DNA from: Poriferisodalis sp965205175
Lineage (GTDB): Bacteria > Actinomycetota > Acidimicrobiia > Acidimicrobiales > Poriferisodalaceae
Direction of reading: 5' to 3'
DNA length: 64,000 nucleotides
Assembly (NCBI RefSeq): GCF_965205175.1
Contig: NZ_OZ242038.1
Coordinates: 930,001-994,000 of the forward strand
A program made the position numbers and the translations under genes. The notes under the pieces were generated by a model, which ran no database searches, had not been told where the DNA came from, and saw only the letters and a list, made by a program, of their open reading frames with translations. Shown piece by piece: positions 1 through 9,370 of this stretch (positions are counted from its first letter, which is position 1; each line of letters opens with the position of its first letter).

Positions 1-2
1 TC

Positions 3-131
3 GGAACTTGGGATCTCAACGGTCACGTCAAAGTGAGAGTTTACGATACCACAACTCAGGACGATTACCGTGACGTCGGCGCGTCGTCAGCCCGGCTTGC
101 TGCGGACGCGCTCCGGCTGCTTCCGAAATGA
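3..131 (+). CDS. C-terminal end of an unidentified protein (5' partial)
   Basis: An open frame enters from the left edge and ends at TGA 129-131, giving 42 residues that close with LRLLPK. I do not recognise the family. The codon pattern (VRVYD..., ASSARLAADAL) looks like real protein rather than a chance frame. The stop lies inside the first copy of a 21-bp tandem duplication. Confidence 0.4.
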   Translation, partial: GTWDLNGHVKVRVYDTTTQDDYRDVGASSARLAADALRLLPK

Positions 132-168
132 GGCTTGCCATGACTTCAATGAGGCTTGCCATGACTTC
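127..168 (+). repeat. 21-bp perfect tandem duplication
   Basis: Two exact adjacent copies of a 21-bp unit beginning AATGAGGCTTGCC occupy 127-147 and 148-168. The first copy contains the stop codon of the partial upstream gene. It lies in the leader of the next gene and looks like a slippage duplication. Confidence 0.85.
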
Positions 169-236
169 CTGTTGGAGGAAGCCGATCTCGTGCATACCAA
201 AATTTGCTGAAACACTACCTAGTTTAGAGGACCAAG

Positions 237-3068
237 ATGCATCGACCGCGTAACCCTGGCGCGCGTGATTCTAGCGCAAATTCGCCGAATCAGACAGTAT
301 TCGAATGGCGCAGACAAATTTTGTCATCGATTGTGGCGCATCGGCTTCACCGACGTGTCGCTGCAGTTGCGCTCTGCCTGTTGCTAGCGGCGGGCGGAAT
401 CGTCTTGTTGCCTGCGACACCAGTTTCGTCATCTAATGGCGATCATTCTGTCGGATCTTCGACGATCTCATGGAAGCGCTATGCCGGTGCAGATCGATAC
501 AGCACTTCCTTGGCTATAGCGGAAGCCGTCGCCGCTGACGCCGGCGGTCGCCTCAACTCGATCGTCATGACTTGGGGACACAGGCAATATCATTGGAGAG
601 AAGGCATTGTAGCTTCCTCGCTAGCTGGCCGCCTGAGCACCGCGATGTTGCTTACGCCTCCGACGGGGCTTCGGGCGGATGCCTTGGAATTTATGCGGCG
701 CGTCGGCGTATCCAAAGTACTCGTTGTGTATGAAGCAAGCCCGGACGCACGCATTATGCCAGAATGCTGCCTTAACCAGAATTTGCCGCTGTTCTCGGCA
801 TTAGAATTGGCTGGCTTCGAGGTGTTGCACATCGCAGGACAATTCAGTAGCGATAGTGCAATGGATGCTGCAGAATATGCCGGGCCGCCGGGTTCACTGG
901 GTCAATTGGGCAAGACCGTTATCGTGACGGCGGCGGAATCTCGGGCGTACGCGGATGCATTGGCGTCTGCGCCACTGGCTGCCCATGCGAATCTTCCAAT
1001 CCTATTCGTTTGGCGTGATATGTTGACTGACGGATGGTACCTGCACGACTATGTCGACACAGCAGGAATAGACCATGCGATACTCGTCGGGGGATCGGCA
1101 GCGATATCACAAAGAGTCGAGGACGCAATTCGCAAACGTGGAATCACCGTAAGTCGAATAGCGGGTTCGGACCGATATGACACCGCAGTCAAGATGGCGC
1201 AGTTTATGGCGAAACATGCCAGGGGAGGCTGCTTCGGCGGTGCAGCTGTCGGCGTGGCGCGCGGGGATGTTCCTTTCGATTCGCTCAGCGCAGGACCCTT
1301 GCTCAGTCGACTGTGTGCACCGCTCGCCCTCGTGGACCGCCATGGCATGCCGTCAGTCACGGCTTCCTTCCTTGATTCTGTGCGTCGGGCCCACGGTACA
1401 AACAAGCTATCGATCTTCGGCGGTGACGCCGCCGTGCCGGACCTATCTCTCGACATCTATCGTAGCAATATCGAATGGTACGGCAATATTGATCCCGGGG
1501 CCCCAGCTCTACTTGCAACCGGCGCCGACTTCTCGCCTCCGCCTCTCGTAACCAGCTCCGGCGCCGTCACCGTTTCAGTCGATCTCTGTGGTTCGTCCGC
1601 TTCGCAACATCTGAATCAAACGTCGTTGAGCAGTTATATATCTCAGCTGCAGACGGTCGCAGAATTCTATCGTGTTCAGAGTGGCAACAAATCTAGAATA
1701 GAATTTGTGGCCGGCAGAATATTGTTGCCTACACGCGATTTCGATGACGCACCGTTTGAATGGAGTCGGCAATCGTTAGATAAGTGGATAGAGAAAGGCA
1801 ATGATGACGCCCACAATATCTCCGACGGGGTAGAGGAACAACGTTATCCTGATCCATGTAGGTCAGAGGCATTTCGCCGCTCCGGTGAATCTACTCTGAC
1901 GCGATATTATTCGGAGCAGTCGCCAACACTGATTCTTGCAGATGTCGGAGTCAGTCGGACTTGGGGATACGCCTCCTTGAAGCATAGATGGTCGGTGACA
2001 GCAATCCCAGAGCGGTACCCTTCTCGAACACCGTACACCCGTTACGATAGATTCTTCTATACCGTGGCGCACGAGTTGGGTCACGCATTGTATTCTTGGT
2101 GTCACCCTTTTGGTTCACCCGCGAAATATGGATGCGAACTGCCCCAAAGACGGGGAAACGACGATCTCAGGGGTCTCATGAGCCACCCCGCTAGGGGTGC
2201 AATACTCGGCTTCGGTTCAAACATTCCAGAATCTCCGCGAGCCTACGTAGCATGCCATAACCGGGTGCGTCAGGGATGGGCGGAATGGATCAATGACAAT
2301 CAATGTCGGAATTTCGGCGAGGGAACGAGAAATGATGACGACGATAGGACGACGTCGCCGCCTAGCACTACCACCACGACTACCAGTACTACAACTACCA
2401 CAACCAGTACTACAACTACCACAGCCAGTACCACAACCACGCCGTCACGAACCGCCCGGCAACGTGAAGTGAGGATTTCTTGGGGTCAGTATGCGAATGA
2501 CCGGCCCGGCTGTTCGGGGAACCGATGCAGATACCTTGACTACGATTTTATCGGTGATTGGGGATCAGCACCGTATACAACCGAATGCTGGATCGTGGGC
2601 CGTCGTACCTTCGGTCCGTTTGAATGGCGCAGTCTTGACCCGACGAAGAGTTGCTATTATTCGGGCAGCAATGGCGCCGTATACGTTGTGGTGGAAGGTG
2701 TACAGTCGAATCGGCTTTCGTTTGCTTCCAGCCGAACGACGACTGCTACAACGACTCCGACGAACCGTTCTCCCATCACGTTATCTGTGGGTGACAGCGC
2801 CCGGGGTGAAGATGGCTGTTCAGTTGCGGCCTGTCGCTGGCTGCACGTGTCGATCGACGAGAGCGTCATCGGCCCTGGGCCGCACTTGTTGCTTTGCTGG
2901 AATGAGGCAGATCCTCGGTACGGACTGCGACGGGAGGCGTGGAATTCACGCTCGGCAGTCCTCGTCAGCGGCGTCAGAGCCAACAGAGAATGTTATTTTG
3001 GATTCCCGGGTACTCGTGTGTGGGTAACGGTTGGTGGGCATGCTTCGAATGTCATTGTGTGGCCGTGA
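237..3068 (+). CDS. Secreted cell-wall-binding-repeat protein with zinc metalloprotease motif
   Basis: This 943-residue protein has a long basic N-region and a hydrophobic export segment (about residues 41-58), so it should act outside the cell. Residues about 75-420 carry repeats of the cell-wall-binding repeat 2 type (RYAGADRYSTS, RIAGSDRYDTA). A middle domain contains HELGH at 612-616, the zincin HExxH signature, so peptidase activity is likely but unproven. A Thr/Ser linker (about 708-740) leads to two related Cys-containing C-terminal domains (about 745-835 and 852-943), each starting with a GCS...CR(Y/W)L pattern. GC content is visibly lower than in the core genes, suggesting acquisition or different selection. 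The ATG follows a weak AGAGGA-like site. Surface attachment is inferred from the repeats. Confidence 0.75.
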   Translation: MHRPRNPGARDSSANSPNQTVFEWRRQILSSIVAHRLHRRVAAVALCLLLAAGGIVLLPATPVSSSNGDHSVGSSTISWKRYAGADRYSTSLAIAEAVAADAGGRLNSIVMTWGHRQYHWREGIVASSLAGRLSTAMLLTPPTGLRADALEFMRRVGVSKVLVVYEASPDARIMPECCLNQNLPLFSALELAGFEVLHIAGQFSSDSAMDAAEYAGPPGSLGQLGKTVIVTAAESRAYADALASAPLAAHANLPILFVWRDMLTDGWYLHDYVDTAGIDHAILVGGSAAISQRVEDAIRKRGITVSRIAGSDRYDTAVKMAQFMAKHARGGCFGGAAVGVARGDVPFDSLSAGPLLSRLCAPLALVDRHGMPSVTASFLDSVRRAHGTNKLSIFGGDAAVPDLSLDIYRSNIEWYGNIDPGAPALLATGADFSPPPLVTSSGAVTVSVDLCGSSASQHLNQTSLSSYISQLQTVAEFYRVQSGNKSRIEFVAGRILLPTRDFDDAPFEWSRQSLDKWIEKGNDDAHNISDGVEEQRYPDPCRSEAFRRSGESTLTRYYSEQSPTLILADVGVSRTWGYASLKHRWSVTAIPERYPSRTPYTRYDRFFYTVAHELGHALYSWCHPFGSPAKYGCELPQRRGNDDLRGLMSHPARGAILGFGSNIPESPRAYVACHNRVRQGWAEWINDNQCRNFGEGTRNDDDDRTTSPPSTTTTTTSTTTTTTSTTTTTASTTTTPSRTARQREVRISWGQYANDRPGCSGNRCRYLDYDFIGDWGSAPYTTECWIVGRRTFGPFEWRSLDPTKSCYYSGSNGAVYVVVEGVQSNRLSFASSRTTTATTTPTNRSPITLSVGDSARGEDGCSVAACRWLHVSIDESVIGPGPHLLLCWNEADPRYGLRREAWNSRSAVLVSGVRANRECYFGFPGTRVWVTVGGHASNVIVWP

Positions 3069-3112
3069 CCTTGATCGACGCTGGCAAATGGCATTTCAAC
3101 TGACACGAGTGG

Positions 3113-3361
3113 CTAATGAGATCGGCGCGGAGGCATGAGATCGACCACAGCAGAGACACAGCTGCTCGCCGAGGAGCGTGTTTGCCCAGGACTGCGGTTG
3201 ATGAGCGCCCGAGCGACGCGATCACCGGCGTCGTTCAGGTCGTCACGGGTGACGATGTGGCTGAGCAGCAAACCTTGGCGATCTTCTTCCGACAGCGGAG
3301 TGCGGCCGTCGTGGCCGCGAGGAGGGCGCGGCTCGCTCAACGGCTGCGGTCTTCGGTCCAC
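3113..3361 (-). pseudogene. Truncated 'mobile mystery protein B' (Fic/DOC-type) remnant
   Basis: The first 45 or so residues (GRTPLSEEDRQGLLLSHI, VTRDDLNDAGDR) resemble the N-terminus of mobile mystery protein B, a Fic/DOC-related protein normally near 190-200 residues. After that the frame becomes low-quality sequence and stops at 82 residues, so no Fic active-site core (HPFxxGNGR) is present. Its start overlaps the 3' end of the XRE gene by 25 bp, the arrangement expected for this pair. I call it a decayed remnant cut short by sequence next to the secreted-protein gene. Family assignment is from memory of the motif. Confidence 0.55.
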
Positions 3362-3795
3362 AGCCCTTTTCGTTCGACCAGGTCGCTGGCGAGTTCCTCA
3401 ATCTGCTGAGCGAGGTCGCGTTCGGTGGGCACCTGATCCTCTAATCGGGCGTGGTGCGCGACACTGCGCAGATGTTCGGCTGCGCGCCGTCCGGCTTGCG
3501 TGGTGACGCAGTTCTCGAGGCTGGTGCGTGGAACGAGCGCATATACGAGATCGCAGTCCATTGCGTGGGCGATGCGCTCGAGGGTGCTGAGCTTGAGGGT
3601 CATGTGCTGCTCGCTGCGTTCGATTGCGTACACGCGCTGAGGACTCACCCCCATGCGCTGCGCAAGATCCGCGCTGGTCATGCCGAGAGCATCGCGCAGT
3701 GCTCGAATCCAGCCTTTTGCCGGGCGCGTGATGTCGACAACCCGCGCGAGACGCTCATCCAAGCGCCGCCTGGCGATTGCTCGTTGGTTCCGCAT
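3337..3795 (-). CDS. XRE-family regulator, 'mobile mystery protein A' type
   Basis: This 152-residue protein has a helix-turn-helix at about residues 36-65 (MTSADLAQRMGVSPQRVYAIE), flanked by basic N-terminal and acidic C-terminal helices as in mobile mystery protein A. Such proteins pair with a Fic/DOC partner and behave like antitoxins or self-regulators (family knowledge). Here the partner downstream is truncated, so this gene may be an orphan. The ATG at 3795 has a good ribosome site (TAAGGA, 6 nt upstream) and a well-formed promoter further up. It appears intact. Confidence 0.75.
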   Translation of the reverse strand: MRNQRAIARRRLDERLARVVDITRPAKGWIRALRDALGMTSADLAQRMGVSPQRVYAIERSEQHMTLKLSTLERIAHAMDCDLVYALVPRTSLENCVTTQAGRRAAEHLRSVAHHARLEDQVPTERDLAQQIEELASDLVERKGLWTEDRSR

Positions 3796-3856
3796 GGCAA
3801 GTCCTTACTCAGATCGGCAGCGTGTCGTGCATGCCACACACCATGTGCACTATATA

Positions 3857-3885
3857 TGCATAGGTTTTTCGACCATGAACTGCAA
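3857..3885 (-). promoter_or_regulatory. Predicted sigma70-like promoter of the XRE gene
   Basis: Reading the minus strand, TTGCAG (3885-3880) and TATGCA (3862-3857) are separated by 17 bp and lie in a locally AT-rich stretch about 60 bp before the XRE start. TATGCATA is itself a palindrome and could be bound by the regulator. Predicted from sequence only. Confidence 0.45.
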
Positions 3886-4043
3886 TAGATATATCACATC
3901 TGGCATCTGCGTCCGCGCGCTGGCAAACTCGGCGGGCCTGCTGAAGCTGTCGACAGGTCACAGGCTTGAGTAGGGCCGAAGACACCTGATGCGGGCGCAT
4001 GCTGCGACTGCGGCTGCGACCGCGACTGACGAGGTCCGCGGTC

Positions 4044-4979
4044 TCATGGGGTGGTATCGGGGTAGCGGACGGCGACCAGGGTGAGCCCGTGGGGTGGCGC
4101 GATGGGTGCCGCCGCGTTTCGGTTGCGGGCCGTCAGAACGGCTGGCACGTCGCTGGCAGCGCTGGTGCCGCGCCCTGCTGCCACGCACTGGCCCACGATT
4201 GCTCGCACCATCTGGTGGCAGAACGCGTTGGCCTCGATCTCGAACAGTAGACGCGCGCCTTGCGCGGTCCAGATGGCGCGCGTCACGTTGCGCACCAGCG
4301 ACGCGTCCAGGCAACCCTTGGGCCGGCGGCAGAACGAGGTGAAGTCGTGCTCGCCCACGAAGCAGGCTGCAGCGGCGTTCATCTGGCCGAGGTCCAGCGG
4401 CGCGGCGATGTGCCATTCCAGATCGCAGTAGCGGGGATCGGGATGCGTGGCGTTGCGGACGCGGTACTCATAGGCGCGGGCGACTGCCGAGCGGCGAGCA
4501 TCGAAACCGTCATCGACGAATGACGCTGTGGTCACCGCGATCTCGGGCTGCAGCAGGCGATTCAGCGAGCCGGCCAGCCGGTCCAGCCTGCAGCGCCCGC
4601 CGAGCTCGCCGGCCCGGACGGCGCATCGCTCGGCTGAGCACGACGTTGCAGCATCAGGCGCATCATGGGCATCGCCGTCTGTATTCGGGTTGCTTCTGCG
4701 CTCAGCGCGGGTCGCACGGCGCAGTGCTTCGCCGCTGAGTCGGAACGACACCACTTGGCCGGTCGCGTGCACACCGGCATCGGTGCGGCCGGCCACCGTC
4801 AGCGCGGGCGACTCGCCCAAGACCTGCTCCAGCGCAGCGCTCAACTCGCCGGCGACCGTGCGCACGCCCGCGTTGGCTGCAAAGCCGCGGAAGGCCGTGC
4901 CGCGATAGCGAACATCCAAGCGCACCGTCCGGCACGCCGCAGAGGCTGCGTGCAGTGCAGATTCGTCGCGCGGTGACAC
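4044..4979 (-). CDS. truA: tRNA pseudouridine(38-40) synthase TruA
   Basis: TruA converts uridines 38-40 of the tRNA anticodon arm to pseudouridine. The 311-residue protein has the conserved N-terminal strand (VRLDVRYRGTAFRGFA) and the catalytic motif AGRTDAGVHATGQV, with Asp67 as the expected nucleophile. Later motifs SFCRRPKGC and FEIEANAFCHQMVRAIVG are also typical. It is somewhat longer than the usual 250-270 residues because of an insertion around residues 95-125 (AERRSNPNTDGDAHD...). It stands alone on the minus strand rather than after rplQ, and is divergent from the amidohydrolase gene. Confidence 0.93.
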   Translation of the reverse strand: MSPRDESALHAASAACRTVRLDVRYRGTAFRGFAANAGVRTVAGELSAALEQVLGESPALTVAGRTDAGVHATGQVVSFRLSGEALRRATRAERRSNPNTDGDAHDAPDAATSCSAERCAVRAGELGGRCRLDRLAGSLNRLLQPEIAVTTASFVDDGFDARRSAVARAYEYRVRNATHPDPRYCDLEWHIAAPLDLGQMNAAAACFVGEHDFTSFCRRPKGCLDASLVRNVTRAIWTAQGARLLFEIEANAFCHQMVRAIVGQCVAAGRGTSAASDVPAVLTARNRNAAAPIAPPHGLTLVAVRYPDTTP

Positions 4980-5084
4980 CAGACGCCCCTACTTCACTGG
5001 CCCCCTACCCCGCCAGCACGCTAGCTTGAGCTACAGCCTCGCAGCGACTGGGCCGCGAGGCCACTGGCGAGGGGGACAGGTCAC

Positions 5085-6806
5085 GTGCTCGACACCAGGA
5101 TTGCAGGCGGCACCATCATCGACGGCACCGGGGCGCCTCGTGCCCAGGGAGACATCGGCATCAGCGACGGGCGCATCGTGGCCGTGGGCGACGAAGCGGT
5201 GCGGGCCGCCGGCGCAGCGCAGCGCACCATTGACGCCTCCGGGTTGGTGGTCGCTCCTGGCTTCGTCGACATCCACACGCACTTCGACGCGCAGGTCTTC
5301 TGGGATACCACGCTGTCGCCGTCGCCGCTGCACGGCGTCACCACCGTGATCGGCGGCAACTGCGGCTTCACGATTGCCCCGCTGGAACCCGACCACGGCG
5401 ACTACCTGATGCGAATGCTCGCCCGAGTCGAAGGCATGCCGCTCGCGTCGCTGCAGCAGGGCGTGCCGTGGGACTGGCGCAGCTTCGGCGAGTACCTCGA
5501 CGCCATCGAGGGCACGTTGATGCCCAACGCCGGGTTCCTCGTCGGTCACAGTGCGTTGCGCCGTGTGGTGATGGGCGAACGCTCCGTCGGCCACGAGGCC
5601 ACGCCCGACGAACTGGATTCCATGAAGCGGATGCTGGCCGACTCCATTGCCGCCGGCGGGCTGGGCTTCAGCTCATCGTGGGCCAAGACCCACAACGACG
5701 CCGCGGGCGAGGCCGTTCCCTCGCGCCACGCCACGCCCGCTGAGCTGATCGAGCTGTGCTCGGTGCTGCGAACGACCCCGGCCGTGGCGCTCGAGTTCAT
5801 CCCCACCATCGAGCACTTCGACACCGACGTGTACCAGCTGCTCGCCGACATGTCCACCGCGGCGGACCGCCCGCTGAACTGGAACGTGATCTTCGCCAAC
5901 GGACGCCACAGAGACGTCATCGCCCAGAAGCTGGAGGCCAGTGACTACGCGGCGCGCCAAGGCGGACGCGTGGTGGCCCTGACGGCCCCGATGCCGGCGG
6001 TCAGCCGCCTGTGCTTCGAGAGCGGCTTCCTGCTCGACACGCTGCACGGCTGGGCCGAGCCGATGGCGCTCGCGCCGGCCGACAAGCTGGCGCTGCTGGC
6101 CGACCCGCGCCGCCGTGCCGAGCTGAACGAACTCGCGCAGCAGCCGAGCGCGTTCCGGGGCGTGGCCCGCTGGGAGCGGCTCACGGTGGGCGAGGTCACC
6201 AAGCCTGAACTGACGCACTTGGAGGGTCGCACGATCGGAGACATCGCCGACGAGCAGGGAGTCTCGCCGTGGGATGCGCTGTGCGACCTCGTGGTGGCCG
6301 ACGACCTCAAGACCGGCCTGTACCCGCGTGCAGCCGGAGACGACGACGACAGCTGGGCACTGCGCCAGGAGCTGTGGAATGACGACCGCTGCGTGATCGG
6401 CGCGTCGGACGCAGGTGCTCACTTGGACTTCTTGGCGACGTTCAACTACTCGACCTACTTGGTGGCCGCCGCCCGCGACCGCCAGATGCTCGAGCTGGAA
6501 GCAGCTGTCCACAAGCTGACCGATGTGCCGGCTCGACTGTACGGACTCGACGGCCGGGGCCGATTGGCCGAGGGCTGGCACGCCGATGTCGTGGTGTTCG
6601 ACCCCGAGGAGATCGCACCGCGGCCGATCGAGGTGCGCGAAGACCTGCCCGGCGGCACCTGGCGGCTGTACGGCGAGGCCGACGGCATTCACACGGTGCT
6701 GGTCAACGGGGAAGTGGCTGTCAGCGACGGCGAGTTCACCGACGCACGCCCGGGTGCGCTGCTGCGGGCCGGCCGTGACACGGTGCCGGTGACGGCGGCG
6801 GGCTGA
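5085..6806 (+). CDS. N-acyl-D-amino-acid deacylase-like amidohydrolase
   Basis: This 573-residue metal-dependent hydrolase belongs to the D-aminoacylase branch of the amidohydrolase superfamily. The metal-binding motif GFVDIHTHFDAQ is at about residues 60-71. NCGFTIAPLEPDH and the late metal-ligand motif IGASDAGAHLDF are also present, and the C-terminal LAEGWHADVVVFDPEEI strand closes the composite beta domain. Members hydrolyse N-acyl-D-amino acids or related amides; the exact substrate cannot be read here. The start is GTG 5085, after a GGGGGACAGG site. It precedes rplM with no sign of shared function. Confidence 0.85.
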   Translation: MLDTRIAGGTIIDGTGAPRAQGDIGISDGRIVAVGDEAVRAAGAAQRTIDASGLVVAPGFVDIHTHFDAQVFWDTTLSPSPLHGVTTVIGGNCGFTIAPLEPDHGDYLMRMLARVEGMPLASLQQGVPWDWRSFGEYLDAIEGTLMPNAGFLVGHSALRRVVMGERSVGHEATPDELDSMKRMLADSIAAGGLGFSSSWAKTHNDAAGEAVPSRHATPAELIELCSVLRTTPAVALEFIPTIEHFDTDVYQLLADMSTAADRPLNWNVIFANGRHRDVIAQKLEASDYAARQGGRVVALTAPMPAVSRLCFESGFLLDTLHGWAEPMALAPADKLALLADPRRRAELNELAQQPSAFRGVARWERLTVGEVTKPELTHLEGRTIGDIADEQGVSPWDALCDLVVADDLKTGLYPRAAGDDDDSWALRQELWNDDRCVIGASDAGAHLDFLATFNYSTYLVAAARDRQMLELEAAVHKLTDVPARLYGLDGRGRLAEGWHADVVVFDPEEIAPRPIEVREDLPGGTWRLYGEADGIHTVLVNGEVAVSDGEFTDARPGALLRAGRDTVPVTAAG

Positions 6807-6927
6807 GGCGGCCGGACCGCTACCCGATACCCTCTGCGGGCCGTCCGTCAGGCTGATGCTGCGTGCCGCTGTGCTGTGCCGCCTCGATGCTGACGACGAA
6901 GTGACACCACCGCATCGGGAGCCCAGC

Positions 6928-7374
6928 GTGCGCACCTACGCCCCCAAGGCATCGCAGATCGAGCGCGAGTGGTACGTGGTGGACGCCGAGGGCTTGGTGC
7001 TCGGCCGCATGGCCACCGAGGTCGCCAAGATCCTGCGCGGCAAGCACAAGCCCACCTTCGCCCCGTACATCGACGGCGGCGACCACGTCGTGGTGGTGAA
7101 TGCCGACAAGGTGGTGCTCACCGGCGACAAGGCCGCCAACAAGATGGTGCATCGTCACTCCGGCTACCCCGGCGGCCTGCGCAGCGAGTCCTACGGCGAC
7201 CTGCTGGCCCGCCGGCCTGCCGAGGCTGTGCGCCGCACCGTCCGAGGCATGCTGCCGCACACCCGGCTGGGCCGAGCCCAGCTGCGCAAGCTGAAGGTGT
7301 ACGCCGGACCTCATCATCCCCATGCAGCCCAGCAGCCCCAGACGCTCCAGCTGCCCCACGCGCAGGCTCGCTGA
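6928..7374 (+). CDS. rplM: 50S ribosomal protein L13
   Basis: The 148-residue product has the full L13 pattern: RTYAPKASQIEREWYVVDA at the N-terminus, GRMATEVAKILRGKHKPTF, then HSGYPGGLRS and RGMLPHTRLGRAQLRKLKVY. The GTG start at 6928 aligns with the family N-terminus; upstream in-frame ATG 6856 would add an unrelated extension. It is followed by rpsI after about 90 bp, the near-universal L13-S9 pair. Confidence 0.96.
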   Translation: MRTYAPKASQIEREWYVVDAEGLVLGRMATEVAKILRGKHKPTFAPYIDGGDHVVVVNADKVVLTGDKAANKMVHRHSGYPGGLRSESYGDLLARRPAEAVRRTVRGMLPHTRLGRAQLRKLKVYAGPHHPHAAQQPQTLQLPHAQAR

Positions 7375-7466
7375 GGGCCGCTTGCCGTCTTCCCCGCACC
7401 GGACCTGACTCCGTACATCTGACGCTCGACACACTTGCTACACCTGACCAGAAGGACACCGATTCC

Positions 7467-7859
7467 GTGCCCGTTCCGCTGACGCAGACCACTGGCCGCC
7501 GCAAGCACGCCGTCGCTCGGGTTCGGCTGCTGCCTGGCAGCGGCACCATCTCGGTGAATGGCCGCCCGTTCGAGGAGTACTTCACCTCTGCAGTGCATCG
7601 CATGGAGATCACGGCGCCGCTGCGGCTCACCGAGGTCGCAGCGAGCTACGACATCAGCGCAACCGTCGGAGGCGGTGGCGTGGCGGGTCAGGCTGGTGCC
7701 CTGCGCTTGGGCATCGCCCGCTCGCTGCTGGTGCTCGACCCGCAGGTGCGGCCGACGCTGAAATCCGCAGGCTTGCTCTACCGCGACGACCGCAAGAAGG
7801 AATCCAAGAAGTACGGCCTCAAGAAGGCCCGAAAGGCACCGCAGTACTCGAAGCGCTGA
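7467..7859 (+). CDS. rpsI: 30S ribosomal protein S9
   Basis: The 130-residue protein starts at GTG 7467, 9 nt after a GAAGGA ribosome site. It carries S9 hallmarks: TGRRKHAVARVRL near the N-terminus, VGGGGVAGQAGALRLGIAR in the middle, and the basic C-terminus KKYGLKKARKAPQYSKR, which reaches the P-site tRNA in ribosomes. Paired with rplM, and 56 bp upstream of glmM. Confidence 0.97.
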   Translation: MPVPLTQTTGRRKHAVARVRLLPGSGTISVNGRPFEEYFTSAVHRMEITAPLRLTEVAASYDISATVGGGGVAGQAGALRLGIARSLLVLDPQVRPTLKSAGLLYRDDRKKESKKYGLKKARKAPQYSKR

Positions 7860-7915
7860 CGCGGTGCGCCCAAGGCAGTCCTGCCAGTCGAGACGCGGCG
7901 AGCGCTCAGGTCGGC

Positions 7916-9370
7916 GTGGGACCCGCCTTCGGCACCGACGGCGTTCGAGCACAGGCATTCGACGTACTCGACGAAGTCGTGGCCCATGCCATCGGGCGCG
8001 CTGCGAACACGGCGCTGTTCGCGGGCAGGCACCCGGCGCGCTGGGTGGTCGGCCGCGACACCCGAGCTTCGGGCTTCGTGCTCGAACGTGCGCTCATTGC
8101 CGGCTTGCGCGCGACCGGCGCGGAGGTCACCAGCCTCGGCATCGTGCCGACTCCGGTAGTGGCCTTTGCCGCTCAGCACTTCGGAGCAGCCGGCGCCATG
8201 GTCTCCGCTTCGCACAACCCGTGGCGCGACAACGGCGTCAAGCTGTTCGCTGGCGGAGGCGCGAAGCTCAGCGACGAGCAGCAGCGTTCGGTCGCGAGGT
8301 GCTTCGACGGCTTGGGGCTGACCCACGGCGACCGACCGGCCGCAGCGGACGTGACACGGCGCGCGCATCGCGGCGCAACACGCGACAACGTGCTTGTCGA
8401 CGCGGCGTCTACGAGCACGCGGACCCGTGTGGAGGATGCCTATGCGGCATCTCTGCGCGATGCCATCGGCGGTCGCACGCTCGCCGGTGTACACGTGGTG
8501 GTGGACGGCGCGAACGGTGCGTGGGCGTCGCTGGCGCCGGCGATCCTGCGACGGCTGGGGGCGCGGGTCACCGCGAAGTTCTGCGAGCCCGACGGCCGCA
8601 ACATCAACGACGGCTGCGGCTCGGTAAGCCCTGGCGCTGCGCAGGCGGCAGTGCTCGAAGCCGGCGCAGACCTGGGCTTGGCATTCGACGGCGACGGCGA
8701 CCGGCTGATCGCTGTGGACAGCGACGGACAGCTCATCGACGGCGACCGCCAGATGGCACTGTTCGCGGCCGATCTGGCCGCGCGCGGCCTGCTAGCCGGC
8801 AGCACGCTCGTGGTGACGGTGATGTCCAATCTGGGGCTGCGCCGGGCCATGACCGAGGCCGGTATCGCCGTGGTCGAAGCGGCGGTCGGTGACCGCGCGG
8901 TGCTTGAAGCGCTGGATGCGGGCCACTACTGCCTCGGCGGCGAGCAGTCAGGCCACATCGTGTTCCGGCACGAAGCCACCACCGGCGACGGACTGCGCAG
9001 CGCCGTCCACTTGGCCGACCTCGTGGCGCGGCGGTCCACCGGCGATGCGCCGCAGACGAGCGCCGAGCTGGCGTCGGGCGCGATGCAGTCCGCGCCGCAG
9101 GTGCTGCGCAGCGTGCCTGCGGCGCCAACGTCACTCGACGACGCAGCCCGCCAGGCAATCGAAGACATCGCTGCCCGAGCCGGCGCTGGTCAGGCTGGCG
9201 CCGGTCAAGCCGGTTCTGGGGCTCGTGTGCTGGTGCGCGCCAGCGGCACCGAGCCGGTCATCCGCGTCATGGTCGAGGCGCCGACCGAGCGCGAGGCGCA
9301 CGCTCTCGCGGATCGGCTCGTCGCGGTGGTTGCCGGCGACCAAGCCGCGGCACGCCGGGTGCCGGTCTAG
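7916..9370 (+). CDS. glmM: Phosphoglucosamine mutase GlmM
   Basis: GlmM interconverts glucosamine-6-P and glucosamine-1-P on the way to UDP-GlcNAc. In this 484-residue protein the start motif FGTDGVRA, the phosphoserine loop SASHNPWRDNGVK, the metal loop FDGDGDRLIAVD, the substrate loop GGEQSGHIV and the phosphate-binding motif RASGTEPVIRVMVEA are all visible and in order. The protein is slightly longer than average because of a Gly/Ala/Gln-rich repeat near residue 420 (GAGQAGAGQAG). The start is GTG 7916. It belongs functionally with the glmS gene about 1.1 kb downstream, separated by a gene on the opposite strand. Confidence 0.96.
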   Translation: MGPAFGTDGVRAQAFDVLDEVVAHAIGRAANTALFAGRHPARWVVGRDTRASGFVLERALIAGLRATGAEVTSLGIVPTPVVAFAAQHFGAAGAMVSASHNPWRDNGVKLFAGGGAKLSDEQQRSVARCFDGLGLTHGDRPAAADVTRRAHRGATRDNVLVDAASTSTRTRVEDAYAASLRDAIGGRTLAGVHVVVDGANGAWASLAPAILRRLGARVTAKFCEPDGRNINDGCGSVSPGAAQAAVLEAGADLGLAFDGDGDRLIAVDSDGQLIDGDRQMALFAADLAARGLLAGSTLVVTVMSNLGLRRAMTEAGIAVVEAAVGDRAVLEALDAGHYCLGGEQSGHIVFRHEATTGDGLRSAVHLADLVARRSTGDAPQTSAELASGAMQSAPQVLRSVPAAPTSLDDAARQAIEDIAARAGAGQAGAGQAGSGARVLVRASGTEPVIRVMVEAPTEREAHALADRLVAVVAGDQAAARRVPV

